Positions 1-10,651 of a stretch of 64,000 bases of DNA are shown piece after piece. The stretch covers positions 84,316,186 through 84,380,185 of the forward strand of contig OU342630.1 of assembly GCA_910589415.1 (NCBI GenBank). The letters are read 5' to 3'. The stretch is from Malachius bipustulatus (taxonomy: Eukaryota; Arthropoda; Insecta; Coleoptera; Melyridae). The notes below the pieces were generated by a model. It saw only the letters and a list, made by a program, of their open reading frames with translations, searched no databases and was not told where the DNA came from. The position numbers were made by a program, and so were the translations under genes. Position 1 is the stretch's first letter; the number at the start of each line of letters is the position of its first letter.

Positions 1-3000
1 GCAGTCGCTGAAAGAGCTCGTGAAGATCAAACATATCACACAACATTTAAAATGCGTTACGCCAGCTTGGACGTATCATATAAATCGTTCGAAAGCTTTC
101 ATACGAAGATTATTCTTCTCGTGAGCCTCGGAGAAAATAGCGCTGCGGAACTCCAAGTAGAAAAGCGCGTTCAGGTAGAAGTGGATAAAAATTATTTTGC
201 TAGTAAGACCATTTATCATGATTTGTTCTCCGTTGATAATGAAGCTCAAAATCGATCTTCTCGTAACTCTGTCTCCGCATCTAGCAATGTGAAGCTTCCG
301 AGGATCTCTCTGCCTTCATTCGATGGAACATTGAAACATTGGTCAAATTTTGTGGATCTTTTCTCTTCACTGGTTGATAGCAATGAAGATTTGTCAGGAA
401 TCGAAAAGTTTCAGTACTTGATTAGTTGTCTTTCTGGTGAACCTTTGACAATTGTTAAAGGTGTTTCTTTGTCCAACGATAATTATCCCGTAGCGTTTTC
501 AAATCTGAAGAAGAGGTATAATAATAAACGTCTTTTGGCAACCTCGTTTTGGCATGAAATAATCAATGCGCCTAAAATAGATAAGGAAAATCTAGTCGCT
601 CTCCGTAATTTGATTAATACGTTTGCGGAAAACCTCGCGGCATTGGACGCACTAGGTTACGACGTCGATCGTTGGGATTTTCCTCTTTTTAATATTTTAT
701 TAGAAAAACTTGACACCCACACCCGAACTCGATTTGAATTGGAATTTAGTAAAGTTGAATCACCTACTTACCCTGACTTACAGTCATTCGTAACGAACCA
801 TTGTAAGGCGTTAGAAACGGTTGGTTTTGTTCAAAATTCAGTTGGAAATAGGAAATTACATACGGGTTCGAGTACAACAAAACCTACTTCGGGTATCTAT
901 CGTCGATCCTCCTTGCTTGTGAGCGGTGAAAAAAATTCGGCAACTGAGTCATGCGTGGAATGTAAGGGTGCTCATTACATATCCAAATGCGCATCCTTTC
1001 TCTCGAAACCACCTTATGAAAGATTTTTATTAGCCAAACGGAATCAGTTGTGTTTAAACTGTTTGAGCAGTCTTCACAATCTGAAGAGCTGTACTGCCAC
1101 ATCAAGGTGTCTTAATTGTCAAGATACTCATCACACTCTGTTACACTTTAAAAGGAACTCAGTGGTGAACCAATTTCCTGCGGTCGGCACCACCGACCTG
1201 GTTGCTGATAACGTCAGTGCTGCTCCAGGTATTAAGTTGGAACCATCGATTCAACAGTCTACCTTGGGTGCGATGACTGACGTTGTTAGGTCAAGTAATA
1301 TCACTGTATTACTTTCGACTCTCGAACTGAAGGTTTTAGATGGAAGTGGAAATTTTCAGATCGTTAGAGGCTTGTTGGATACTGGCAGTCAAATATCTTT
1401 TATTACTTATGAATGTTGCAAACGTCTAGGTCTGCGCTACTCGAACATTGCACAATCGGTGAGTGGTATTGGAGATTCGTCGATGGTCAGTTCAAAGGGA
1501 AAATTATTTTCTGTTATTCGTCCTGTGGATTTGCAAGAGCCCAAATTGAAGGTGGAATTTTTTGTATTACCCCGAATTTGTGCTGACATGCCAACTATTT
1601 CATTCCAGACTACAGAGTGGTCGCATCTTCACGGTCTGAAGTTGGCTGATCCTAAATTTAATTACTCCAAGCAAATAGATATGCTACTCTCAGCAGACGT
1701 ATACGCACGGATCTTACGTGACGGCAAAATAGAAGGTGGTCCTAATGATCCTGTTGCTTTTAATACCAGCTTTGGATGGGTCTTAAGTGGTCGTATACAA
1801 TGTCAATCTTTGTTATCTGCAAAGGCTGATTCGCTTGTGACATCGTTGATCGTTAATTCGTTCCCTGAGCAATCTTTAGAAGCCACCCTAAAAAGGTTTT
1901 GGGAAATAGAATCTATTCCTTATGACATCGTTAGTTCTGCGGAAGATATGTTGTGCGAGGAATTGTATAAGAAAACTATCACAAGAAACACGGAAGGTCG
2001 TTATATTGTGTCACTTCCCTTTCGTGCTGGAGTGAGTCCTTCATTGGAAGATTCCCGAGGCCAGGCGATTCGTCGATTCTACTCGTTGGAAAATCGATTT
2101 TCGAAAAACGACAGCCTGCGGAAATCTTATAACGCGTTTATGCAGGACTACATGGACTCGGGACACATGTGCCTTGCTTCCGAGGTGCAAAATCCTTCTC
2201 GTGTCTATTATATCCCACATCACTGTGTTTTTAAGATGGATGCTCCAACTCCCAAACTTCGTGTTGTCTTTGATGCTTCAGCAAAGGTGCCTAGTTCCGT
2301 CTCATTGAATGACACTCTCTTGCCAGGGCCTAAACTTCAAGCAGATATCGCAACAGTGCTTCTTCGTTTTCGTATTCATTCGGTCGTCTTTACAGCTGAC
2401 ATTCGCCAGATGTATCGCCAGATCCTTATCTCTCCTGACCAGAGAGATTACCAAAGAATTTTGTGGCGATTCTCCTCAAATGACAGTCTGCAGGAGTATG
2501 TCTTGAACACCGTGACCTACGGTGTTACATCTTCACCCTTTTTAGCACTGCGAACTCTCAAGCAGCTAGTTCATGATGAAGGTCATCGTTTTCCTTTAGC
2601 TGCGAAAATTATTTTGAATGATGAAATCTATGTTGATGATATCGTATCAGGTTGTGATACCTTCGAAGAAGCCAAAGTCATCATCGAACAGCTGGCGTTG
2701 CTGTTTGCTTGTGATGGTTTTGAGCTTCGGAAATGGGCTAGTAATTGCCCATCATTGTTAGAAAATATGCCTCATGATTACAAACAATTGCCTTTGAATT
2801 TTGATGAGGATTCGATTATCAAGGTTCTAGGCCTCCATTGGAACCCTCACTTGGACACATTTTCCTATAAAGTAAAGTCATCGTCAAAGGAATGTACAAA
2901 GCGTACTATTCTGTCGGAATTGGCTCGAATCTTTGACCCGCTGGGATTCCTAGCTCCCCTAACATTTTTTGCGAAGCATTTGATGCAACACTTATGGGCG

Positions 3001-5208
3001 TTAGGAATTGGTTGGGATCAGGTCCCTCCTGATGATGTCATCAGCCGTTGGGATCAATATAACGCAGAAACTTGTTATTTGTCGTCGTTGGAAATACCTC
3101 GTTGTTTGTCTGTCTTGGGTTGTTCGTATTGCGCCCTGCATGGATTTTCCGACGCCAGTGAGCGCGGTTATGCTGCCGTTGTCTATTTACGGGTTGTTGT
3201 TAAGGGGTGTACACCTAGGGTCTTCTTAATTTCAGCCAAATCCAAAGTGGCGCCCATCAAGCGAGTGTCGTTGCCCCGGTTAGAATTGTGTGCTGCTGTT
3301 TTGCTAGCAGATCTAATAAATTTTGTGAGTTCGACTTATAAGAATCTTCCTATTAGCAAAATTGTTGCCTGGTCAGATTCCACAGTCACCCTTCACTGGA
3401 TCAAGTCATCTCCACATCGGTGGAAGGCGTTTGTTAGCAATCGAGTCTCTCACATTCAAGAAAAGCTTAATCCCGCTAACTGGTATCATATTTCGGGCCG
3501 AGAGAATCCGGCAGATATTGCTTCGCGAGGTGCACTCCCATTGGCACTTCTTCAGGATCCTTTATGGTGGGCGGGGCCTCCATGGTTGTGCTCTTCAACC
3601 TTTTCAGAGCCAGTATCTTCACAACTGATTGACTCAAATGAAGAGGCGATCCTCGAGGAACGTACCTGCGTATTGCATTCTGTTTTGATCTCTGACCCCG
3701 TGTTATCGTTACTCGATAGGCATTCTAAGTTGGAGAAAATTCAGAGAATTATCGTGCATTGTATGAGGTTTATTTCCTCACTTCTACGGATTACGAATGA
3801 ACGTCGTTCCGATTTCAAGATTAACAAAATTTATCATTGCTTCGTATCAGGCCACGAGTCGATTAGTTCAGTTGAATATGACACCAGTTTGCTGATAATT
3901 TGTCATTTTGTTCAGCAAGCTGTGTTTTCCGAAGAAATAGTAAAATTGAAAAATAGTAAGCCTCTGCCAAAGTTTCTTCGTCGTCTTAATCCGTTCTTGG
4001 ATAATATGGGTCTTATTCGAGTGGGAGGCAGGTTGGTTCACTCTCAACTGACATATGATCAGAAGTTTCCCATTTTATTGCCTCGTCATCATCGTCTGAC
4101 TTATTTGTTGATCGAATCGTTTCACAAAAGGCATTTACATCCAGGACTGCGAACATTGCAGTTTCTCCTCTCCCAACAGTTCTGGATCTTATCGCCCAAG
4201 CGAGCCATTCGGCAAGTCTTAACAAAATGTCATCGATGCTTCAAAGTGAATCCTATTCCCTGTCAGCCAATTATGGGTAATTTGCCAGCTGCAAGAGTTT
4301 CACAAGTTAAGCCGTTTTCCTGTGTGGGTTGTGATTTTGGTGGACCCTTCTATATTACTCTCGGGAAGAGACGTGGCTCCAAGTCTCAAAAGGCTTATCT
4401 GTGCCTTTTTGTCTGCTTCGCCACCAAGGCAGTCCACCTTGAACTGGCATCAGACCTTTCCGCGGAGTGTTTTCTTGCCGCATTTCGGCGATTTATTTCT
4501 AGACGAGGTCGATGTTCGAAAGTGTTTAGCGACTGCGGCACAAACTTCGTCGGAGCTAATAAGTATCTCGCAGATCTTATGCGTCAGGCAGTAGACATTG
4601 AAAGAATTGACTGGATTTTCAATCCCCCTGCTGCCCCTCATTTCGGAGGACTTTGGGAAGGTGGTATTAAGTCTGTAAAATCTCACCTAAATAGAGTTAT
4701 CGGAGATCAGATCCTCACCTACGAGGAGTTCTATACCGTGTTGGTCTGTATTGAAGCTGTTCTCAATTCCCGTCCGTTAGTTGAAATGAGTTCGGACCCT
4801 CATGATCTATCCGTGTTAACCCCGGGTCATTTCCTCACCCTGGAGCCATTAACGGCCATCCCAGATCATGATCTCAGCCATTTGAACATGTCTCATTTGA
4901 ATCGCTGGCAGTTGCTTCAGCGGTTACAGCAAGACTTCTGGAAGCGCTGGCATTCCGAGTATCTTCATAGTCTTACACAACGGTCGAAGTGGCTGAAAGA
5001 TGGAAGGCCATTACACGAAGGAGACTTAGTTCTCATTAAGGATGAGAAGGCACCTCCGTTGCATTGGAAATTAGGTCGAGTTACTAAACTACATGTCGGT
5101 ACAGATAGAGTTTCCCGTGTAGCCTGTGTTAAGACTGCAGATTCAGTCCTCACCCGGCCTATTGTTAAGCTGTGTCCTTTACCGGGTACAAGCGATTTTA
5201 GTCGATAA
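1..5208 (+). CDS. BEL/Pao LTR-retrotransposon Gag-Pol polyprotein, 5' end outside window
   Basis: One uninterrupted frame, open from base 1; the first ATG is at 52 but the frame has no stop upstream, so the true start and 5' LTR lie to the left. Numbering from that ATG (1718 residues): Gag-like DUF1759 region about 80-240; Cys/His knuckles from C301 to about 375; retropepsin with LLDTGSQ (D443); reverse transcriptase about 730-900 with YVDD at 860-863; Pao-type RNase H with FSDAS (D1034); integrase H2C2 zinc finger about 1358-1396; integrase core with D1428, D1494 and E1536 (the E in LWEGG); C-terminal DUF5641-like region about 1620-1712. Order PR-RT-RH-IN is that of BEL/Pao. All catalytic residues I can check are present and no frame break is seen, so this copy may be young and potentially active. 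No env-like frame follows. Confidence 0.95.
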   Translation, partial: AVAERAREDQTYHTTFKMRYASLDVSYKSFESFHTKIILLVSLGENSAAELQVEKRVQVEVDKNYFASKTIYHDLFSVDNEAQNRSSRNSVSASSNVKLPRISLPSFDGTLKHWSNFVDLFSSLVDSNEDLSGIEKFQYLISCLSGEPLTIVKGVSLSNDNYPVAFSNLKKRYNNKRLLATSFWHEIINAPKIDKENLVALRNLINTFAENLAALDALGYDVDRWDFPLFNILLEKLDTHTRTRFELEFSKVESPTYPDLQSFVTNHCKALETVGFVQNSVGNRKLHTGSSTTKPTSGIYRRSSLLVSGEKNSATESCVECKGAHYISKCASFLSKPPYERFLLAKRNQLCLNCLSSLHNLKSCTATSRCLNCQDTHHTLLHFKRNSVVNQFPAVGTTDLVADNVSAAPGIKLEPSIQQSTLGAMTDVVRSSNITVLLSTLELKVLDGSGNFQIVRGLLDTGSQISFITYECCKRLGLRYSNIAQSVSGIGDSSMVSSKGKLFSVIRPVDLQEPKLKVEFFVLPRICADMPTISFQTTEWSHLHGLKLADPKFNYSKQIDMLLSADVYARILRDGKIEGGPNDPVAFNTSFGWVLSGRIQCQSLLSAKADSLVTSLIVNSFPEQSLEATLKRFWEIESIPYDIVSSAEDMLCEELYKKTITRNTEGRYIVSLPFRAGVSPSLEDSRGQAIRRFYSLENRFSKNDSLRKSYNAFMQDYMDSGHMCLASEVQNPSRVYYIPHHCVFKMDAPTPKLRVVFDASAKVPSSVSLNDTLLPGPKLQADIATVLLRFRIHSVVFTADIRQMYRQILISPDQRDYQRILWRFSSNDSLQEYVLNTVTYGVTSSPFLALRTLKQLVHDEGHRFPLAAKIILNDEIYVDDIVSGCDTFEEAKVIIEQLALLFACDGFELRKWASNCPSLLENMPHDYKQLPLNFDEDSIIKVLGLHWNPHLDTFSYKVKSSSKECTKRTILSELARIFDPLGFLAPLTFFAKHLMQHLWALGIGWDQVPPDDVISRWDQYNAETCYLSSLEIPRCLSVLGCSYCALHGFSDASERGYAAVVYLRVVVKGCTPRVFLISAKSKVAPIKRVSLPRLELCAAVLLADLINFVSSTYKNLPISKIVAWSDSTVTLHWIKSSPHRWKAFVSNRVSHIQEKLNPANWYHISGRENPADIASRGALPLALLQDPLWWAGPPWLCSSTFSEPVSSQLIDSNEEAILEERTCVLHSVLISDPVLSLLDRHSKLEKIQRIIVHCMRFISSLLRITNERRSDFKINKIYHCFVSGHESISSVEYDTSLLIICHFVQQAVFSEEIVKLKNSKPLPKFLRRLNPFLDNMGLIRVGGRLVHSQLTYDQKFPILLPRHHRLTYLLIESFHKRHLHPGLRTLQFLLSQQFWILSPKRAIRQVLTKCHRCFKVNPIPCQPIMGNLPAARVSQVKPFSCVGCDFGGPFYITLGKRRGSKSQKAYLCLFVCFATKAVHLELASDLSAECFLAAFRRFISRRGRCSKVFSDCGTNFVGANKYLADLMRQAVDIERIDWIFNPPAAPHFGGLWEGGIKSVKSHLNRVIGDQILTYEEFYTVLVCIEAVLNSRPLVEMSSDPHDLSVLTPGHFLTLEPLTAIPDHDLSHLNMSHLNRWQLLQRLQQDFWKRWHSEYLHSLTQRSKWLKDGRPLHEGDLVLIKDEKAPPLHWKLGRVTKLHVGTDRVSRVACVKTADSVLTRPIVKLCPLPGTSDFSR

Positions 5209-5300
5209 ATTAATCGTCATCCTTGTCCTGTTACAGCTTGCTTTTGTTTGGTTTTTTTATTTTTTGTTTCTTTTTAATACGGGAAAATTTTGGAAATTTT

Positions 5301-5311
5301 GGTGGGCGGAA
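5301..5311 (+). other. Polypurine tract of the BEL/Pao element
   Basis: A G-rich run (GGTGGGCGGAA) about 90 bases after the polyprotein stop, directly before TGTTCGG. A purine tract touching a TGT start is how plus-strand priming and the LTR edge look in BEL/Pao elements. Assigned by position only, because the 5' LTR is not in the window for comparison. Confidence 0.55.
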
Positions 5312-5700
5312 TGTTCGGTATTGACCTTTTATTTTGTTGATGATTTGTTTTTTGGGGTACAAGGGTTGAATTATTATACATAGGTTATTATAGTTGTCAT
5401 GTTTTCTTTGATTCAACGGTTCCGCTACGATAAGGTTTGAATAGCGCGGGAGTGATTATCATTTTTCACCAATGAGCAAGACGAGATTCGACTGCCGTCT
5501 TCGAGCGCGAACAGATGAGCGAGGAGACCGCCGTTAATTATTTTTCATTTGCAATTATTCCTATTTTTGGGGAATTTTACTAGCTGTGTAACCGCAATCG
5601 TCGTGTTTGGTGAAGTTGCCGGAAGATTGGGATTCTCCAGGATCGAAAGAGGGCCCTCTTAAGCAACACATTGATCCAGCTAGGGTAAGTCGCAATCACA
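5312..5700 (+). repeat. 3' LTR of the BEL/Pao element (left edge fixed, right edge not determined)
   Basis: Begins TGTTCGGTATTGACC straight after the polypurine tract. The right edge cannot be set without the 5' LTR: ACA trinucleotides occur near 5671, and related sequence could continue well beyond. A CCAATGAGC motif and a GC-richer block around 5465-5540 fit a promoter or 5' leader. A good splice-donor sequence (AGGGTAAGT) lies at about 5681-5689 and a polypyrimidine-CAG acceptor at about 5918-5931, so the LTR transcript might be spliced if the LTR reaches that far. Confidence 0.5.
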
Positions 5701-7805
5701 ATTTTGCAAGTTGGTGATTAGTATAGTTTTATTTTTTATTTATCATTATTATTGCAAAAATCGAAGTTCGATTTAATTTGTAATCGAACAGGTACTACTA
5801 AAATCTAATCATGCCTACTTCGAGACTCTGCATCTCCTGAATCACGTTGTGAATCTTTCCTGCTGCCCATAAAGATCTTAAAGTTCCATGTTCCTATCTT
5901 GGTTACTTTATTTTTTATCAATTTTTTCAGAATCCTCCCCTGGGGATCCGATTGGGGGACTTTGGAATCAGCCATGTTGATTGTACTAGGGATATCCGTT
6001 GGGACCTTTAATGCAGTGGTTTCTCGTTGGGTTCTGCATCTTCATGCCGTTGATCTATTTGTAGATTCTTCCGCCCTTGGTAACAATTTCTCCTTAAAAG
6101 AGTAAGGAGGTACCGTTAGACTTATCAACTCATCCACCCGAAGCTGTTGGTTGACAAGAGGGGTCCACATATTTCGATAGACGCTCGGTCGACAGAGCCT
6201 GGTTTGTTATCCATAGGTGCAAGTGAGGTTGTCATTTGAGCTAATTAAAAATTATTATATTTTTGGATAACTATGTTTGCATGCTTTTTTACCTCTAGAC
6301 TGCGAGTCTTTTAAACTGACAATTCTCCTGAAGATGAGTTAATATCCGAAACCGGTAGACATGATATTTGTATTTTTCTTTAATGAGTATACTAATTTGA
6401 CCTACGGCCATTCTTTGTTTTCCTAGCAACATAAGCCGAATACTATCGAATTTTGTATACCTACTGTATTATTTAATTTTTTCAAACATGTTCTTTTATA
6501 ATATTAAAACAGTGTTAGTTTCAATGCTCTACGTCTGTGATATTATTTAGGGAAATTAAGTGTCCAATAATTATTGAAGTGGAGACTTCCTCATTTTAAA
6601 CAATGAAAGAAAGTAACGCCCCACTAAGTGTCTGAAGTGAATAATAATTAGGTATCAGTAAAATAATTAGCAGTACTTATTAAGAACGTTTACGAATTAG
6701 TAATCCAAACAATCATTACTAACATTAACAGTGATCCTGTATAAGCGAAGTACGTGCACATGAGCATCAAATCTGGTATAATTAATAATTTCGTATTCAT
6801 GCGTGTGCAGTAAAATTAATAGCTTTACCTGTATAGAGTTCAAATGTCATTCCAGACACGATAATTTACCCTAGCACTAGCACAAAAGTACAATATATCT
6901 GATTATGCATAAATCTATGAATAGACCTTACAATAAACATAGTGGCCCCTTTTTACTTCCACATAACTCGGTCTCAATCTTGACAGCAGGGCACTTTGGT
7001 CTTCTAGGTTTATAATAGTCAGAAAACTCCAACGCCAAAAGAAGCACACAAACGCCTAGGCGTCAAACATAAACGACGTTTATTTATTGATTATGAATAT
7101 GAACTTTATTTATCGGGCACTAGTCCAGACACCAGTAACAGCAGACCTCGGAATTAATTAGTGTTATTAACGACATCATTAATGTTTGAGAGTTGTTAAG
7201 CACCCCGCTGTTGCTCTATACAAAGCCAATAAATTTATAAGGAGTTGTACCTACTCTGTTATAATATCATCTAAGTATAATAAAAGTTAATTAATTTCAG
7301 CTGAAGTTACACCAATTTTAATATCTAGTCGTGTTAATTAAGGCAAGATGGAAAACATCTTGATAGTATGATGAAAATTTCTTATAAATTTGATGAATCG
7401 ACTGATGCGTAAGATATGTCTTGTTTAATTATCGTGGTTCTTATTTACCTACTTCAAATAGAAACACTATGTATGGAAGTCATCAGAACATTACAAGAGT
7501 CTCTTTATGATATGTTCAAAAAAATAGACCCGGTTAACTTACCTCGACAATTTTTTAATAATTGGATGTTACCTAATTCATAATATTTGTCTGGAGGATA
7601 CGAGTGTCAGATATTACTTTTTGAGGCTTCTGAAACATTAGACTAACTTCTTATTTTAATTCTGTAATAAGATAAAGATACCATATGAAAATTATTCTTT
7701 GCATATTAGTTTGAAAATTAAAAGCAGGCAAAGATCTTTTTTTCATTCTAATAAATTTTACTTTTTCCATAAGCTACATATATTACACCGGAGGTTGTTT
7801 CTTCT
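5701..7805. other. No gene recognised; AT-rich sequence
   Basis: The part to about 6.4 kb may still belong to the BEL/Pao LTR or to an older repeat; a 68-codon open stretch at 5899-6105 matches nothing I know. The rest is AT-rich with stops in all frames. A CTGAAGATGAG...CCGAAACC phrase near 6329-6356 is similar to hammerhead-like motifs in Penelope elements but does not fold convincingly. Confidence 0.5.
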
Positions 7806-7809
7806 TTGT

Positions 7810-9085
7810 CGTAACTCGCGTCCGAGCGTCGTGACCTTCGTTAGGGTCGTGCGGAGATGGTCCGCCAGAGGTCATGATCCTCTGAGATGGTCATGACATT
7901 GTGAGGTCTGCGACTTTATTTGGTCAGTGAATCGATTTAGGGACCTTCCTCGCCTTCTATTCCCTTCTACTTTGCCTTGGATCCAACTTCTCCATTCCTC
8001 CAAGGTCGCAGCTGATTCTCTCAATGCGTTGCAAGAGCTCAGCCACGTCCTCCTATGTGCTCACCATTATGGTGGTGTCATCAACGTATCTTAGGGTAGA
8101 TATCAATGCTCCTCCATATGATATATCACCGCTCCAATTCTCCGTGGTTTTGCACATGATCCATTCGCCGTAGAGGGCGTAAAAGGCTGGGCGAGAGTAC
8201 GCAGCTTTGTCGGACCCCTTTTTTATTTTGAAGCCGCTTGATAGTTCGTTTTGGATCTTCACATAGCCTTGGTTCCCTATGCACAAATTTCTTATTGGGT
8301 ATACCAGGTGTTCTGGTACTGCCATTTCTTTAAGAATGCCCCATAGGTGACCCCAGCAGACTTTGTCGAAAGCTTTTGAGTAATCGAGAAAAGAGCCGGA
8401 AAGTTTTATTCATATAGTTTTTTTATTAACTGCCTTATGTTAAGTAACTGATCTCTAGTGCCACGTCCTGATATGAATCATCCCCTGCTCCTCCGCAATT
8501 TGAGATATGAGGAATGCTTTTAATCTCCCCTGTTAAATGTGTAAGAGGATTTACAGGTATGAGATATGAGCGCTATAGTTTTCACAGGTGTCACGAGAGC
8601 CTTGCTTATGCATTGGGATGTAGATGGATTGTGTCCAGTCTTCTGGCTACTGTCCTGTTTTCCATGTCTTGTTGCAGATATGATGGATGATTTCAAACCC
8701 TGACTCATATAGGGCTTTTAGCGTCTGTGTCATGGTACCGTCTGCTCCCGGGAACTTATCATTCTCAAGCTTTCTTATGGCCGTCTCTATTTCTGATCTT
8801 TATATGGGAAGTTCTTCGTTTTTTGGTTTGTTGGGATTGTCTACTGAGGCCTCAGTGTCGTTCATCAAGTCCTCACAGTAGTCGTTCCATCTTTTAGCAT
8901 CTCGGTTTTAGTTGTTAGTATCTCATCTGAGTTATCTTTTATTGGTAGAATATTGGGTTTGAACTCTCTGGTGAGAATTTTTATTTTTTGGAAGAAATAT
9001 TTCGGTTCCTTTCGTTCTACATGTTCTTCTTTCTCACAGCAGACATCCTCAATATTTTTGTTTCTATCCCTTCTTGTGGCTCATT
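7810..9085 (-). pseudogene. Decayed LINE (non-LTR retrotransposon) reverse transcriptase
   Basis: Read on the minus strand from about 9085, the translation gives, in order: a basic linker region (ERKEPKYFFQKIKILTREF), KRWNDYCEDL, the RT start (PGADGT), CNKTWKTGQ, EDWTQSIYIP, SGRGTRDQLLNIRQLIKKL, DYSKAFDKVCWGHLW, and RYVDDTTIM, the RT active-site box. Several stops and frameshifts break it, for example between 8400 and 8430 and in the PEDWTQ region. After the YVDD box only about 25 residues follow before the sequence jumps to a basic GKVEGNRRRGR motif normally found near the C-terminus, so an internal deletion has removed most of the thumb. Endonuclease region absent. Exact LINE clade not assigned. 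Dead copy. Confidence 0.85.
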
Positions 9086-10244
9086 TTATCAATGTATTGA
9101 TAAAAATGAACTAAAGAAATGGAAATGCTACCGTAGATGCCACTTACATGGAAGAAACACGCAGAACTTGACTCCAAAGCAGTAAGTTTTGCATCAGTCA
9201 CTTCCACTATAAAAACCTATGTAGATAAATGACTCCAAATCAACCCCCAGCATCTAGAACTAACAGCTAACTGTTCCATTAGAGAAAAAATTATATTGAA
9301 TAAGGTTCTATCTCGCTCCTTACATTATCAAGTGTTGATTTTTTATAAAGCAGGGTAAACTCTCGACAATACTCAAATGCTTACCGACTAGAAACTAATT
9401 CTCCTCTGGGAAAATGTTGATTGTACATGCACAGGGTTCCCATCACCCTATCGAGTGTTGATAAATAGGGCGAGGTACTGTCACGTAGGAGTTTACGTGA
9501 CATAATATCCCTCGGCTGCAGAGGTATTACTGTACATACAGGTTTGTTTTAATCACGTAACTACCCTAAGAAGAGAACGAAGTTATTATTTGCTAATTTT
9601 AAATTTAAGTTAATGAATAAGTAAGATGTGATACAAAGGTGTCCCCAAATTGTCGTAAGAGCTCTTCAATACGTTGTCAAGGAGTCACAAAAAATAATAA
9701 AAAAATCGCTCTTGAAAATTGACCCAGATATGAGGAGGTGAAGTTGAGAATTCGACTGCTTTAATATTGACCATTTTGTAGAATTGACCATTTAAGAATA
9801 AAATTCAGAGAATTTATTTTCTTAAACTAAAGAGTATGACTTCTTGTTTCAAACCTAAATAAAAACAATTTTCAAAATCAAAATTATAAGTATAAGTTGA
9901 AAAAATAAATTTCAGCTCAAAATGACGTTTCCTTTAAAAGATAAAAGGGTCTCAACGTTTAAAAAAATATAACAGTTTTGGTAATAATTCGTGTGAATTT
10001 AAACTGATTTTGATGAAACTTGGCAAAAAAATAAGAAAACAAAGCTCCTTTAATTTGGCTATTTCAGTTTTTGTAGACGTCTTCCAGTGGCGTAAATATT
10101 CGGGATTGGCTCTATTTCCCCTCCATATATTTTACACCCTAAACCATTATACATATAAACTAAGCCGTAAATCAAAATCTTCCAAAGTGAGAAAAATAAT
10201 AAAAATGAAAGCTTGATCTAAAAAAAAAAACAGTACCTTCGTGA
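9086..10244. other. No gene recognised; AT-rich sequence
   Basis: Short open stretches only (for example 68 codons at 10010-10216), with no known motif. A CAGTGGCGTAAAT sequence near 10086 looks like a hAT-type transposon end but no partner with a matching duplication was found. Confidence 0.4.
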
Positions 10245-10643
10245 CAGAGGCGTACGCAGAAAAAAGTTGCGGGGTTCAACGTTGTTTTACAACCCCCGTT
10301 CTCTCAAATCGCGCTTCGGTTATCTATCAACAAAAACCTGTAAAAATTGCCTCGTCATTAGAAAGAAATTTTTGCAAAATTTCAACTGAATATTGAACGA
10401 AGCAACGAAGATATTAATAAAAAACTTCTTTAATATTTAACTTTGATACCCTTTGAGAGAGGGACGCTAAATGAAGAATGGCATGAGGAAAGCCCCATTA
10501 TTTTGGCTGGGCCAAAGACGGACATACTCCAGCTATTGGTGTTATTATCAAAATTTGTTGTTCTTAAAGAAACGCGATCTTTTTCATGATCTTCGGATTT
10601 ATTATTCGGTATGATTAGGGCACAAGGTCTCAGCACGCCACTG
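10245..10643. repeat. Possible hAT-like non-autonomous element
   Basis: Starts with CAGAGGCGTACGCAG and ends with CTCAGCACGCCACTG, whose reverse complement is CAGTGGCGTGCTGAG; 11 of 15 positions agree with the left end. hAT elements often begin CAG(A/T)GGCG. The 8-bp flanks (CTTCGTGA and TTAATTAC) do not match, so the two ends may belong to different insertions. Tentative. Confidence 0.25.
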
Positions 10644-10651
10644 TTAATTAC

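Noticed and set aside
6329..6360. CTGAAGATGAG...CCGAAACC, hammerhead-ribozyme-like core phrase
   Set aside because: The stem between the two core pieces pairs over three bases at most and no stem I/III could be drawn.
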